DNA of 64,000 nucleotides, taken from assembly GCF_002382885.1 (NCBI RefSeq), contig NZ_NWVL01000043.1, positions 1-64,000 on the forward strand, in the 5' to 3' direction. The position numbers and the translations under genes were made by a program. This document shows positions 56,288 to 64,000 of the stretch, piece by piece; position 1 is the stretch's first letter; every line of letters begins with the position of its first letter. Source of the DNA: Streptomyces sp. WZ.A104. Its GTDB lineage: Bacteria > Actinomycetota > Actinomycetes > Streptomycetales > Streptomycetaceae. The notes beneath the pieces are model-generated. The model ran no database searches. It was not told the DNA's origin and was given only the letters and a program-made list of their open reading frames with translations.

Positions 56288-58375
56288 TCACAGGCTCAGC
56301 TCCGGGTGCAGCCTGCTCAGGCTCCACACCTGCTTGCGGCGCGCCGTGAACGCGGTGAGGGCGAGCGCGCCGACGGTGAAGGCCGCCAGCACCGCGCAGC
56401 CCACCCAGACCGGGGTGAGCGGCCCGCCCGTGATCAGCCTGCGCAGCCCCTCGACGACGTACGTCATGGGGAGGAACGGGTGGATCGCACCGAAGAAGCC
56501 GGGGCTGGTCTGGACGGGGTAGGTCCCCCCGGCCGAGGTCAGCTGGAGCATCAGCACCACCAGCACCAGGATCCGCCCGGCCGCCCCGAAGCAGGCGTTC
56601 AGCCACTGCACGATCGCGGCGAAGCAGCAGGTCACCAGGGCCAGGAAGCCGAGGGTTCCGGCGGCGTGCTCCATCTGGAGGCCGAGACCCCAGTGCAGGA
56701 CGGCCATCAGGGCACCGACCTGGAGGGCGCCGAGGGAAGCGACCGGCAGCCAGCCGGCCAGCGCGATCCGCCACGAGGAGGCTCCGGCGGCGAGCGCCCG
56801 CCGGTTGAGCGGCTGGATCAGCATGTACGCCACCATCGCGCCGACCCACAGGGACAGCGGGATGAAGTAGGGGGCGAAGCCGGTGCCGTAGTTGGGTGCC
56901 GCGTGCAGCGACTTGGAGGCCAGCTGCACCGGGTCGGCCATGACGTCGGTCCGCGCGTCGCGGTCCTTCTTGTCATAGTTCGGGATCTTGTCCGCGCCGT
57001 CGTGGAGGCCCTGGGCCAGCTCGGCCGAGCCGTCGCCGAGCCGGAACAGCCCGCCGTCCAGGTTCTCCGCACCGGTCTTCAGCTTGCCGACACCGGTGTC
57101 CAGGTTGCTGGAGCCGGTCTGCGCGTTGCCGAGTCCGATGTGCAGCGCCTGTGCGCCCTTGGCGACCTTGTGGGCGCCGGTGTTGAGCTCGTTGACCTTG
57201 CTGACGGCCGCCGCCAGGTCGTCGTCCAGCGTCGGGGCGCGCTTCGCGAGCGCCTCGGCCTGCTTCTGGAAGGTGACCAGCTGGCTGCTCAGCTTCTTGA
57301 GGTCGCCGTTCTGGTTGCTGACCAGGGTGTTCACATCGGCGGCGATCTTCGCGGCATCGTCGGCCGCGACCTTCGCCCGCTCCAGCGGCGGGCAGGCCGT
57401 CGCGTCGGGCTCCGCGGCCTCCTCGCACTGGGTGCGGTGGATCTCGGCGAGGTCGTCGGCGGCCTTCCTGGCGCGGGTGGCCGCGGTGGGCGCGCTCTTC
57501 ACGAGCAGGTCGAGGTTGTGCCGTACGGCCCCCGAGGTGTCGGCGACCAGCCGGGCGGTGTCCCCGATGGACTTCCCGTTGTCCTTGAAGAACGGGCGTA
57601 CGTCCCCGGCGATCCCGTTGACCTTGTCGGCCAGGACCTGGGTGCCTCCGGCGACCTGACGGGAGCCCGTCGCGAGGTCGCGGGAGCCCTGGTTCAGCTT
57701 GGCGATCCCGTCGGAGAGCTTCTTGCTGCCCGCCTTGGAGTCCTTGAGTCCGTCCGCGAGGTCCTTGGACCCCTGCTTCGCCTTGGAGATGCCGCCCTTG
57801 AGGTCGTCGGCGCCCTTGGCCGCCTCGGCGGTCTTGTCGTGCAGATCGGAGAAGTTGATGAAGATGCGGTCCAGGAAGCCCCGGGAGGCGTTCGTGGAGG
57901 CGGCGTTGCGCACCTCGCCGAAGACCGTCTTGGAGATCTGCCCGACGATGTAGTTGTTGGCGTCGTTCGTCCGCACCTGGAGCGCGCCGGTCTCGGGGGA
58001 GTCCCCGCCGCTGGACGCGATCTTCTTACTGAACTCGGACGGCATGGTCAGCGAGAGGTAGTACGTGCCGTCCTCGACGCCCTTGAGGGCCTCGGCGGAG
58101 CTCACCTCGTGCCAGGCGAACACCTTGGAGTCGAGCAGCTTCTTGCTGATCTCGTCCCCTGCGGTGACGCGCTTGCCGTCGCTGGTGGCCCCCTTGTCGT
58201 TGTTGACCAGCGCGACGGGCAGCTTGTCGAGCTTCCCGTACGGGTCCCAGAAGGAGCACAGGTACAGGGCGCCGTAGAGCAGCGGCAGGAGCAGCAGGGC
58301 GACCAGTGCGGCGGCGGGCAGCTTCCCCCTGCCGAACCGCTTCAGCTCAAGCGCGGCCAGCTTCGGCGAACGCAT
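56288..58375 (-). CDS. YhgE/Pip-family membrane protein
   Basis: A 695-residue protein. One membrane helix (about 18-40) is followed by a long extracytoplasmic region of some 440 residues rich in regular Lys/Asp/Gly repeats with coiled-coil character (GSKDLADGLKDSKAGSKKLSDGI and similar). Five or six C-terminal helices follow. This is the YhgE/Pip plan, related to ABC-2 permeases and to MmpL-like export partners. The N-terminal block KLPVALVNNDKGA is the family signature. ATG 58375 follows GAGGAGAC and overlaps the ABC ATPase gene by 29 bases. Confidence 0.93.
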   Translation of the reverse strand: MRSPKLAALELKRFGRGKLPAAALVALLLLPLLYGALYLCSFWDPYGKLDKLPVALVNNDKGATSDGKRVTAGDEISKKLLDSKVFAWHEVSSAEALKGVEDGTYYLSLTMPSEFSKKIASSGGDSPETGALQVRTNDANNYIVGQISKTVFGEVRNAASTNASRGFLDRIFINFSDLHDKTAEAAKGADDLKGGISKAKQGSKDLADGLKDSKAGSKKLSDGIAKLNQGSRDLATGSRQVAGGTQVLADKVNGIAGDVRPFFKDNGKSIGDTARLVADTSGAVRHNLDLLVKSAPTAATRARKAADDLAEIHRTQCEEAAEPDATACPPLERAKVAADDAAKIAADVNTLVSNQNGDLKKLSSQLVTFQKQAEALAKRAPTLDDDLAAAVSKVNELNTGAHKVAKGAQALHIGLGNAQTGSSNLDTGVGKLKTGAENLDGGLFRLGDGSAELAQGLHDGADKIPNYDKKDRDARTDVMADPVQLASKSLHAAPNYGTGFAPYFIPLSLWVGAMVAYMLIQPLNRRALAAGASSWRIALAGWLPVASLGALQVGALMAVLHWGLGLQMEHAAGTLGFLALVTCCFAAIVQWLNACFGAAGRILVLVVLMLQLTSAGGTYPVQTSPGFFGAIHPFLPMTYVVEGLRRLITGGPLTPVWVGCAVLAAFTVGALALTAFTARRKQVWSLSRLHPELSL

Positions 58376-59108
58376 CGGCCGTCTCCTCTTCGGTGGTGGG
58401 TGCGGGGGCGAGTGCGGGCGCGGTACGCACGACGTGGGTGTCCTCGGGGGCCTCGCTGCACACGGCGAGCACGGTCGTCCCGGCCTCGGCCACGGAGCGC
58501 AGCAGCGCCCAGGCCTCGGCGCGTTCGGCGTCCGAGAGCTTGAGGTCGGTGTCGTCGACGGCGAGCAGATGCGGCTTGCCGATGAGCGCCAGGGCGACGG
58601 AGAGCCGCAGCGCCTCAAGACGCTCCAGGTCCCGTACGGAGGTGCGCCCCGACTTCGGCAGGGCGGCGGGGTCGAGCCCCGCGGCTTCGAGGGCCTCGTC
58701 GACCCGGGCCTCGGCGGCGGCCCGGCGCTCGGCGCGCGGGCGCAGCAGGGTGCGCAGGGAGGTTCCGTAGCGGCCCTGGAGCAGTGAGCGCTCGCCCAGG
58801 TGCTCGGCGACGGTGAAGGCCGGGTCCAGCTCGCTGACCGCCGGGACCGGGCCGAGGGCGGCGATCCGGCGGACTGCGGCGGCCTGCCTGGGCAGCTGCA
58901 GCCCACCGACCTCCGCGTGCCCCTCGGTGGTGCGCATCCGGCCGGTCAGGGCGAGCAGCAGGCAGGTGCGGCCCGTCCCCGAAGGCCCCTCGATCGCCAC
59001 CAGCGCACCTGGCTCGGCGCTGAACTCCACGTTCCGAAAGGCCCAGCCGCGCGGCCCCTTGAGTCCAAAGTCCTCGGCGCGTACCGCGGCGCCGTGCGGG
59101 CTCTCCAC
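58347..59108 (-). CDS. Degenerate ABC-type ATP-binding protein
   Basis: A 253-residue ABC-ATPase-like domain that would energise YhgE. The Walker A segment is EGPSGTGRTCLL, with Arg47 where Lys is almost invariant. The signature region reads RDLERLEALRLSVALAL instead of LSGGQ-type, and Walker B is LLAVDDTDLKL, lacking the usual catalytic Glu after Asp. It is therefore likely weak or inactive in ATP hydrolysis. GTG 59108 follows GGGGAGGG and starts the operon. Confidence 0.87.
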   Translation of the reverse strand: MESPHGAAVRAEDFGLKGPRGWAFRNVEFSAEPGALVAIEGPSGTGRTCLLLALTGRMRTTEGHAEVGGLQLPRQAAAVRRIAALGPVPAVSELDPAFTVAEHLGERSLLQGRYGTSLRTLLRPRAERRAAAEARVDEALEAAGLDPAALPKSGRTSVRDLERLEALRLSVALALIGKPHLLAVDDTDLKLSDAERAEAWALLRSVAEAGTTVLAVCSEAPEDTHVVRTAPALAPAPTTEEETADAFAEAGRA

Positions 59109-59109
59109 A

Positions 59110-59150
59110 GACCCTCCCCTATTTAAACTGACCGGTCAGTGCAAAAAGTA
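59110..59150 (-). promoter_or_regulatory. Operon promoter with TetR-type operator
   Basis: On the minus strand TTGCAC (-35) and TAGGGG (-10) are 17 bp apart. Between them lies the perfect 14-bp palindrome ACTGACCGGTCAGT (59127-59140), where a bound TetR dimer would block RNA polymerase. Confidence 0.75.
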
Positions 59151-59273
59151 GTCCGAACTCGCACTCGAAGCAAAGTGGCAGGTCAGAGGGGTGGTCGGGT
59201 CGATTGTCAGTGGGGGCCGCCACCATGGACACAGACGGCCACGAAGCCGTCACACGACGACAGGAGGTTCGTC

Positions 59274-59801
59274 ATGGCCAGCTCGTCCGCAGCCGCCGCC
59301 CCGCGGCGCCGCGCAGGCAGCCCTGCCCCCTCACTGACCGGTGCGTCCAGCGATGTCCACCCCGTTCTGCGCCGTGCCTCGGCGCCGCCCGCCGCGCTCG
59401 ATCTGCTCGCCAAGGCCCGGTCCGGCCTGGACGAGGCCGCCGTGCTCCACGAGCCCAACGAGCGCTATGCCACCGCCCACCTCGCCGCCCTGCGCACCGC
59501 GGCGGCCGTGCTGGCCGCCCGCGGCCGCCCCGAGACGAACAAGCGCCGCCGTGAGCGCATCCGGAGTGCCTGGGAAGTCCTCCCGGAGATAGCCCCCGAG
59601 CTGACCGAGTGGAGCGCCCTGTTCGCTGCGGGAGCCCTGCGACGGGCCCGTGCGGAGGCGGGCATGCCAGGGGCGGCCAGCGGGCGGGACGCGGATGATC
59701 TGCTGCGCGACGCGGCCATGTTCCTGCGCCTGGTGGAACGGCTGCTGGCGCTCCAGCCGGTGCTTCCCCAACCTCGTCCGGAGCGCCCCGGCGGCGGGTG
59801 A
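59274..59801 (+). CDS. HEPN-domain protein (SAV_6107 type)
   Basis: A 175-residue helical protein. After a Ser/Ala/Pro-rich tail, residues about 35-150 form a HEPN-like bundle: ALDLLAKARSGLDEAAVLHEPNERYATAHLAALRTAAAVL and LLRDAAMFLRLVERLL. The R-x4-6-H RNase motif of active HEPN toxins is not obvious, so catalysis is doubtful. ATG 59274 follows a perfect AGGAGG. There is no cognate nucleotidyltransferase beside it. The function is unknown. Confidence 0.82.
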   Translation: MASSSAAAAPRRRAGSPAPSLTGASSDVHPVLRRASAPPAALDLLAKARSGLDEAAVLHEPNERYATAHLAALRTAAAVLAARGRPETNKRRRERIRSAWEVLPEIAPELTEWSALFAAGALRRARAEAGMPGAASGRDADDLLRDAAMFLRLVERLLALQPVLPQPRPERPGGG

Positions 59802-59906
59802 CCTGGACGGCGGGGCGAGGCAATAGGGTGGTGACCGCTCACATCACCACCCGCACTGTTCACGCTCCGCCGCCCCCGGCGGCACCGTGCCGAGGAGTCA
59901 TCTGCC

Positions 59907-60665
59907 GTGTCGGACCAGCCGCGCCCCCGCGCCTCCCTCCGTACCGCCGTGGTCTGGGAGGTCCTCAAGGACGCCCTGGACCGTCAGGTCAAGGCGACCG
60001 GCAGTGACGCCCTGGACGTCCTGGACACCGGCGGCGGCACCGGCAACTTCGCGGTGCCCGCCGCCCGGCTCGGCCATCGGGTCACGGTCGTCGACCCCAG
60101 CCCCAACGCGCTCTTCGCCCTGGAGCGCCGCGCGGCCGAGGCCGGCGTCGCCGACCGGGTCCGCGGGGTCCAGGGCGACATCCTCGGCCTGTTCGACGTC
60201 GTGGAGCGCGGCGGCTTCGACGCGGTGCTCTGCCACGGCGTTCTGGAGTATGTCGACGAGCCCGCCGAGGGCGTACGCAACGCGGTCGAGGCGCTGCGCC
60301 CCTCCGGCGCGCTCAGCCTGTTGGCCGCCGGAGTGGGCGGAGCCGTCCTGGCCCGCGCGCTCGCCGGTCACTTCACCGAGGCCCGCCACGCGCTGACCGA
60401 CCCGGCGGGCCGCTGGGGCGAGGGCGACCCTGTGCCCCGCCGCTTCACCGCCGAGCAGCTCGCCGACCTGGTTTCCGGGGCCGGTCTGGAGGTCGGCGCG
60501 GTGCACGGCGTGCGGGTCTTCGCCGACCTCGTGCCCGGCGTCCTGGTGGACACCGAGCCCGGTGCCGTCGAGGCCCTCCTGAAGCTCGAAGCGGCCGCCG
60601 CCGAGCAGCCCGCGTTCCACTCCGTCGCCACGCAACTGCACGTTCTGGGCGAGAAGCGCCGCTGA
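59907..60665 (+). CDS. SAM-dependent class I methyltransferase
   Basis: A 252-residue methyltransferase. Motif I is LDVLDTGGGTGNFAVPAARLG (about residue 37), motif II VTVVDPSPNALFALERR, and the post-motif region AVLCHGVLEYVDEP. It resembles the CmoM/SmtA-type tRNA or small-molecule enzymes in the C-terminal RRFTAEQLADLVSGAGLEV and YGI-like VHGVRVFADLVPG segments. GTG 59907 follows GAGGAG. The substrate is inferred at best. Confidence 0.88.
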   Translation: MSDQPRPRASLRTAVVWEVLKDALDRQVKATGSDALDVLDTGGGTGNFAVPAARLGHRVTVVDPSPNALFALERRAAEAGVADRVRGVQGDILGLFDVVERGGFDAVLCHGVLEYVDEPAEGVRNAVEALRPSGALSLLAAGVGGAVLARALAGHFTEARHALTDPAGRWGEGDPVPRRFTAEQLADLVSGAGLEVGAVHGVRVFADLVPGVLVDTEPGAVEALLKLEAAAAEQPAFHSVATQLHVLGEKRR

Positions 60666-60707
60666 TCAGCAACGCAGCTCCGGACGGAGTCGGTCTCAGG
60701 ACCCCCG

Positions 60708-60727
60708 TACGGGGCGTACGCCCCGTA
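60708..60727. promoter_or_regulatory. Perfect 20-bp palindrome
   Basis: TACGGGGCGT (60708-60717) and ACGCCCCGTA (60718-60727) are perfect arms without a spacer, 43 bases after the methyltransferase stop. It can form a short hairpin (8-bp stem, 4-base loop) or serve as an operator for the DUF3040 gene, whose probable -10 is TATCCT at 60857-60862. The remainder of the 247-bp gap shows nothing else I can name. Confidence 0.5.
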
Positions 60728-60912
60728 TGATCGGGTGACACCATCCGGCATGACGGATCGGTCGTCGGGGAATCTACGCCTCAGCAGCCGAGCCGACATA
60801 GCGGTCCGGACTGGCTGAACGCTAGAGGGCGGGTTTCACGGGGGCGAATCCCTGCCTATCCTGGAAGGGCCGCATACCGGTCGCCCCCGCGGCCGACGAC
60901 GAGGAGGATCCC

Positions 60913-61314
60913 GTGCCGCTCTCGGAGCACGAGCAGCGCATGCTCGAGCAGATGGAGCGAGCGCTGTACGCCGAAGATCCCAAGTTCGCGACAGCGCTCG
61001 AGGGAAGCGGACTGCGTACGTACACCCGGAAAAGGGTCTACCAGGCGGTCGCTGGCTTCCTGGTGGGTATCGCGCTCCTCATGGCCGGAATGGTCGCCCA
61101 GCAGATCTGGATCAGCGTGGTGGGGTTCCTCGTCATGCTCGGCTGCGCCGTGCTCGCGGTCACCGGATGGCGCAAGGCGCCCAAGCCCGGTGAACAGCAG
61201 CAGGCCGCCGCAGGCAGCGGGGAGAGCGGTGCACGCCGCCGACCCAGACAACGCCGGTCGATGATGAACCGCATCGAGCAGCGGTGGCAGCGCCGCCGCG
61301 ACGAACAGGGCTAG
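60913..61314 (+). CDS. DUF3040 membrane protein
   Basis: A 133-residue protein with the DUF3040 signature at the start (PLSEHEQRMLEQMERALYAEDPKFATAL), two membrane helices (about 45-63 and 67-84) and a basic Arg-rich tail. GTG 60913 follows AGGAGG. This family lies beside the division gene cluster in Actinobacteria; the role is unknown. A strong bidirectional terminator follows. Confidence 0.9.
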   Translation: MPLSEHEQRMLEQMERALYAEDPKFATALEGSGLRTYTRKRVYQAVAGFLVGIALLMAGMVAQQIWISVVGFLVMLGCAVLAVTGWRKAPKPGEQQQAAAGSGESGARRRPRQRRSMMNRIEQRWQRRRDEQG

Positions 61315-61358
61315 GTGCTGCCCCGTCATCCCTGGCGGGCGTACGACGTATGACACCG

Positions 61359-61402
61359 ATGGCTGAGGGGCGCCCGTATTTCTGCGGGCGCCCCTCAGCC
61401 AT
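61359..61402. terminator. Bidirectional terminator
   Basis: A perfect 18-bp stem, ATGGCTGAGGGGCGCCCG (61359-61376) with CGGGCGCCCCTCAGCCAT (61385-61402) and an 8-base loop, lies between the convergent DUF3040 and TgpA genes. Confidence 0.92.
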
Positions 61403-61525
61403 GTGCGCTCGGACCCCGCCGGGTCCGCCCGGAGCGGCAACCGCGAGGCCCCCGGCCAAGGCACCGAAGCCGGTCCTGGCCAGGGGCCATCGCCCATGCC
61501 GCGCGTGGTGGCCCGCGCCTCGCGG

Positions 61526-63943
61526 TCAGCCGTGCTGGCGGGCGAGGCGGCGCAGCCGGGCCGTCCAGCGGCCGTGTCCCGGACGGTTCACCCAGCGCTC
61601 CGCGAGTGCCGTCCGACGGTCCGCGACCGCCCACACCACCCGGACGGACGAGCGGGGCAGCAGCGTTGCCCGGAGCCGTGCCCCGCGGTCGGCCGAGGCC
61701 TGGAGGCCCGCCCGTACCGCCGGCGCGTCCTCGGTCAGGCCGGACGCCGGGCGAGGCCCGGGGGCGTACAGCACCTGCTCCACCGCGCTCGCGATCCGGT
61801 GCACGGCCTCGGCCGCGGTGGTGTCCAGCCGGCCCAGCCGCACGATCCTGGCCGCCGCCTTCCGGGGCGTCAGCGATTCGTCCGGCGCGATGCCGTGGTC
61901 CCAGGCCGTGTCGATGACCTCCTGCCAGGCCGCCAGCGTCCGCGCGGCGGCGTCCGAGGGTGTCCGGCCCCCCGAGCCCAGCCGCCGGTTCCTCGTCCGG
62001 GTGCGCCAGAGCAGTGGTGCCAAGGGCAGCACCAGGACCAGGACCGCGCCGAGGATCAGCAGCAGCACCGTGCCCGCCGGAGTGCCCCGGTCGGTCGGCA
62101 GCGCCGCCCCCGGCTCCTGCGAAGGGCCGCACCCGCCTTCCTGACGCAGCTGCGGCGGGCAGCTGTCGTCGGCGGACGGGGCGGTCGACGGGGCGGCCGA
62201 GGTGTCCGCCGAGGGCTGCGCCGGGTCGCTCGCGTCGTCCGTGGGGACCTGGGGCCGGGTGTACTCCGGAGCGCTGCCCCGGCTCGGGGTGGGCTCGAAG
62301 CGGGTCCACCCCACCCCCTCGAAATACAGCTCGGGCCAGGCGTGCGCGTCGCGCAGCCCCACCGAGGTCGCCCCGTTCGCCTTGACGGTGCCCGGGGTGA
62401 AGCCCACCGCGACCCGGGACGGGATGCCCAGCGTCCGGGCCATCGCGGCCATCGAGAACGAGAAGTGGACGCAGAAGCCCTCCTTGTCGCGGAGGAACCG
62501 TGCGATGGCCGAGGACCCGGTCCCCGAGGCGACGGACGTGTCGTAGGTGAAGCCGCCGTCGGAGGCGAACCAGTCCTGGAGCTTCACGGCCTGCTCGTAG
62601 GCGTTGGCCGAGCCCTCCGTGACCTTCTCGGCGGTCTCCGCGACCACGCTCGGCAGCGATTCGGGGACCCGGGTGTACTCCTGGGACAGGCTCTGCGACG
62701 GCGGTCCGGCCGCCGCCAGCTGCTCCGCCGTCGGCTCGACGACCAGACTGCTGACCTCGTACTGCGCACCGCGTGTGGTCTGCCCGTCGTCGCCGACGAG
62801 GGTGCGGCCCTCCGGTTCGTACCGCCAGCGGCCGTCGATGCGGACCTCGCTCGCCGGGTAGGGGAGCGGCAGATAGGTCTGCTGGTACGAACGCGAGGCG
62901 GAGATGTTCGTCCGGACCTCGGTGACGGAGACGTCCCGGCCGAGCCCGGTCGGCTGCGGGAGGCGGTTGGGAACGTCCGTCAGCCGGCGCGTGGAGGAGC
63001 GCCATTCGCTGCCGTTGAACTCGTCCAGGGCCAGGATCCGGAGGTACAGGCTCTGCGGGTCCTGGATGTTGCTGCGGTACGTCATCACCTCCCGGTTCTC
63101 CGGCTGGTTGAGGTTGTTCTGCAGTGACACCAGGGGGTTCACCGCGGAGATGGTGCCGCCCCCGCTGCCCTTGCCGGTCCCGGGGCCGTCGCCGCCCAGC
63201 AGGCCGCTGTCCAGGGTGGGCAGGGCCAGCGGGACGACCAGGGCGATACCGAGCGCCAGCACGCCGATCCGCCGCCCTGTGCGGACCGGGGAGGACCCAC
63301 CGCCCGCCCCGGCCAGCCCGTCCGTCAGACCGCCCGAGGAGCGCGAGGCGCCGCTGAAGACCCGGCCCCACTGGGAGAGCCGGTCCCGGCCCTCCGCCAG
63401 CAGGAGCAGCAGATAGCCGCAGGCGGCGAGCAGGAACCACAGCCAGCCCGCCCCGCCGCCGGAGAGCCCGGCCGCCACTGAATAGAGGGCGAGCAGCGGC
63501 AGCCCGGCCGGGGCCGCGCTGCGGAAGGACACCGCCAGGGCGTCCACCACGAGCCCGATGAGCACCACCCCGCCGATCACCATCAGCCGGATGCCGTCCG
63601 TCAGCGGGGCCGGGATGGCGTACGTGCCGACGTCCTCACCGCCCGCCACCAGCAGCTCACCGAGCCGCATCACGGCCTCCGGGCCCGGCACCACCCCGAA
63701 CAGGGCGTGATCCCGGGCGAACAGGACGGTCAGCAGCAGCAGGGTGACCAGGGCCTGGCAGGCGATGGTCAGCGACCGCGCCAGCGGAACCCGGCGCGCG
63801 AGAGCACCCACCCCGCTCTGGACGCCGAGGACCAACGCGGCCTGCAACAGCCAGCCCACGCCGTCCACCAGCGGGAGCAGTGCCCCCGTCGCCAGCAGCG
63901 TCGCCGCGTAGGCGCACAGCGCCAGCCGGGTCCGCCCGCTCAT
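61526..63943 (-). CDS. Transglutaminase-like membrane protein (TgpA/DUF3488)
   Basis: An 805-residue protein. Five or six membrane helices lie in the first 200 residues. A large extracytoplasmic part contains the transglutaminase fold, with catalytic Cys in DKEGFCVHFSFSMAAMAR, His in LRDAHAWPELYFEGVGW and Asp/Glu in RFEPTPSRG. Another helix is near residue 620, and a cytoplasmic DUF4129-like tail follows. The ATG at 63943 overlaps the stop of the upstream gene in ATGA, which favours it over ATG 63949. It probably works with the DUF58 and MoxR-type genes that normally precede it. Confidence 0.93.
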   Translation of the reverse strand: MSGRTRLALCAYAATLLATGALLPLVDGVGWLLQAALVLGVQSGVGALARRVPLARSLTIACQALVTLLLLTVLFARDHALFGVVPGPEAVMRLGELLVAGGEDVGTYAIPAPLTDGIRLMVIGGVVLIGLVVDALAVSFRSAAPAGLPLLALYSVAAGLSGGGAGWLWFLLAACGYLLLLLAEGRDRLSQWGRVFSGASRSSGGLTDGLAGAGGGSSPVRTGRRIGVLALGIALVVPLALPTLDSGLLGGDGPGTGKGSGGGTISAVNPLVSLQNNLNQPENREVMTYRSNIQDPQSLYLRILALDEFNGSEWRSSTRRLTDVPNRLPQPTGLGRDVSVTEVRTNISASRSYQQTYLPLPYPASEVRIDGRWRYEPEGRTLVGDDGQTTRGAQYEVSSLVVEPTAEQLAAAGPPSQSLSQEYTRVPESLPSVVAETAEKVTEGSANAYEQAVKLQDWFASDGGFTYDTSVASGTGSSAIARFLRDKEGFCVHFSFSMAAMARTLGIPSRVAVGFTPGTVKANGATSVGLRDAHAWPELYFEGVGWTRFEPTPSRGSAPEYTRPQVPTDDASDPAQPSADTSAAPSTAPSADDSCPPQLRQEGGCGPSQEPGAALPTDRGTPAGTVLLLILGAVLVLVLPLAPLLWRTRTRNRRLGSGGRTPSDAAARTLAAWQEVIDTAWDHGIAPDESLTPRKAAARIVRLGRLDTTAAEAVHRIASAVEQVLYAPGPRPASGLTEDAPAVRAGLQASADRGARLRATLLPRSSVRVVWAVADRRTALAERWVNRPGHGRWTARLRRLARQHG

Positions 63944-64000
63944 GACCATCCCCCCGCGAAACCCGCCTGACCGCCGCTCCCGGCGGATTGTGTGTCCGTG
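63940..64000 (-). CDS. C-terminal tail of upstream gene (probable DUF58 protein, partial)
   Basis: Only 19 residues and the stop codon are inside the window. The tail is Gly/Ala/Ser-rich and ends in FAGGWS. The frame overlaps the TgpA start by four bases, so translational coupling is likely. A DUF58 identity is inferred solely from the usual MoxR-DUF58-TgpA gene order. Confidence 0.45.
   Translation of the reverse strand, partial: TDTQSAGSGGQAGFAGGWS

Noticed and set aside
56259..56849. TetR frame open to 56849
   Set aside because: The extra part is antisense-frame noise within YhgE; the helix-turn-helix begins shortly after ATG 56258.
58376..58906. YhgE frame open to 58906 (872 codons)
   Set aside because: The extra part is Pro/Arg/Ser-rich shadow of the ABC ATPase gene; ATG 58375 has GAGGAG.
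59274..59801. HEPN toxin of a toxin-antitoxin pair
   Set aside because: No clear R-x4-6-H RNase motif and no adjacent nucleotidyltransferase antitoxin gene.
63944..63949. ATG 63949 as start of TgpA
   Set aside because: It touches the G-run of the ribosome site; ATG 63943 has proper spacing and an ATGA overlap with the upstream stop.
1..64000. tRNA, rRNA, insertion sequences, integrase/att sites, CRISPR arrays
   Set aside because: I looked for these on both strands and saw none; the regular core gene content gives no sign of recent transfer.

Overview
The window reads as a piece of a Streptomyces chromosome core. Base composition is very GC-rich with strong GC3 bias, GTG starts are common, and there are markers typical of this genus: a SAM-IV riboswitch, a DmdR/IdeR-type iron box, the MacRS two-component pair, a ROK glucokinase (GlkA), a WWW-type trp leader peptide and a possible bldA-type TTA codon in a leader. 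Gene order also follows, from memory, the conserved actinobacterial block that in Mycobacterium tuberculosis runs from adoK/ctaC/ctaF (about Rv2202c-Rv2199c) through qcrBAC/ctaE, trpD, the NlpC/P60 gene, pimB, fadD15, the ArsA/SRPBCC pair, aroG and pknL/Rv2175c towards the mraZ/fts cluster. I see no tRNA, rRNA, insertion sequence, phage gene or CRISPR array.

Layout. 1-3.0 kb: a partial membrane protein, a 65-residue orphan, an adenosine-kinase-like PfkB kinase and a cysteine desulfurase-TusA fusion. 3.3-12.6 kb: the aerobic respiratory supercomplex, as ctaC-ctaD-ctaF and ctaE-qcrC-qcrA-qcrB, separated by an L,D-transpeptidase lipoprotein and a divergent pseudo-receiver protein, each set closed by a strong terminator. 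12.7-18.6 kb: trpD, a SAM-IV-controlled class V aminotransferase, a stand-alone Lrp/AsnC sensor domain overlapping a rhomboid protease, a zinc-ribbon protein and a NYN-domain protein. 18.6-25 kb: cell-envelope genes, namely two tandem NlpC/P60 endopeptidases (the first behind a probable c-di-AMP riboswitch), a HExxH lipoprotein, a GT87 mannosyltransferase-like protein and a PimB-like glycosyltransferase. 25-33.5 kb: FadD, a metallophosphoesterase, SRPBCC + ArsA-like ATPase + DUF5304, glucokinase, an EEP-family hydrolase, a membrane protein and a carboxylesterase.

33.7-43.7 kb: a lysophospholipid acyltransferase, macS-macR, a D-lactate-dehydrogenase-like protein, the attenuated trpE-trpG fusion divergent from class II DAHP synthase, bfd with an iron box, bacterioferritin, a sulfite-oxidase-like protein and endonuclease IV. 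43.7-52 kb: a PASTA-domain Ser/Thr kinase (PknL-like), the thiO-thiS-thiG operon behind a TPP riboswitch, an NAD(P)H/FAD reductase, the Rv2175c-like DNA-binding protein, thiE and metF. 52-64 kb: a Tyr-rich membrane protein, a phytoene-desaturase-like oxidoreductase, DUF4126, a TetR/YhgE/ABC-ATPase operon with a TetR-type operator, a HEPN protein, a methyltransferase, DUF3040, and TgpA (transglutaminase) with the tail of an upstream partner.

Cross-cutting themes. The region mixes respiration, aromatic, thiamine, sulfur and one-carbon metabolism, and cell-envelope remodelling, with unusually dense cis-regulatory RNA (SAM-IV, probable c-di-AMP, TPP, trp attenuator). At least a dozen genes have a TANNNT hexamer 6-8 bases before the start codon and no Shine-Dalgarno sequence, so they are probably leaderless. 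Two different P-loop proteins (the ArsA-like ATPase and the YhgE-linked ABC ATPase) both carry Arg in place of the Walker A Lys. The best candidates for something not yet described are the YhgE/degenerate-ABC/TetR operon, the SRPBCC-ArsA(Arg) pair, the MacR-box-like element and possible small RNA beside DUF4126, and several perfect palindromes at promoters, including one spanning the ctaE start codon.
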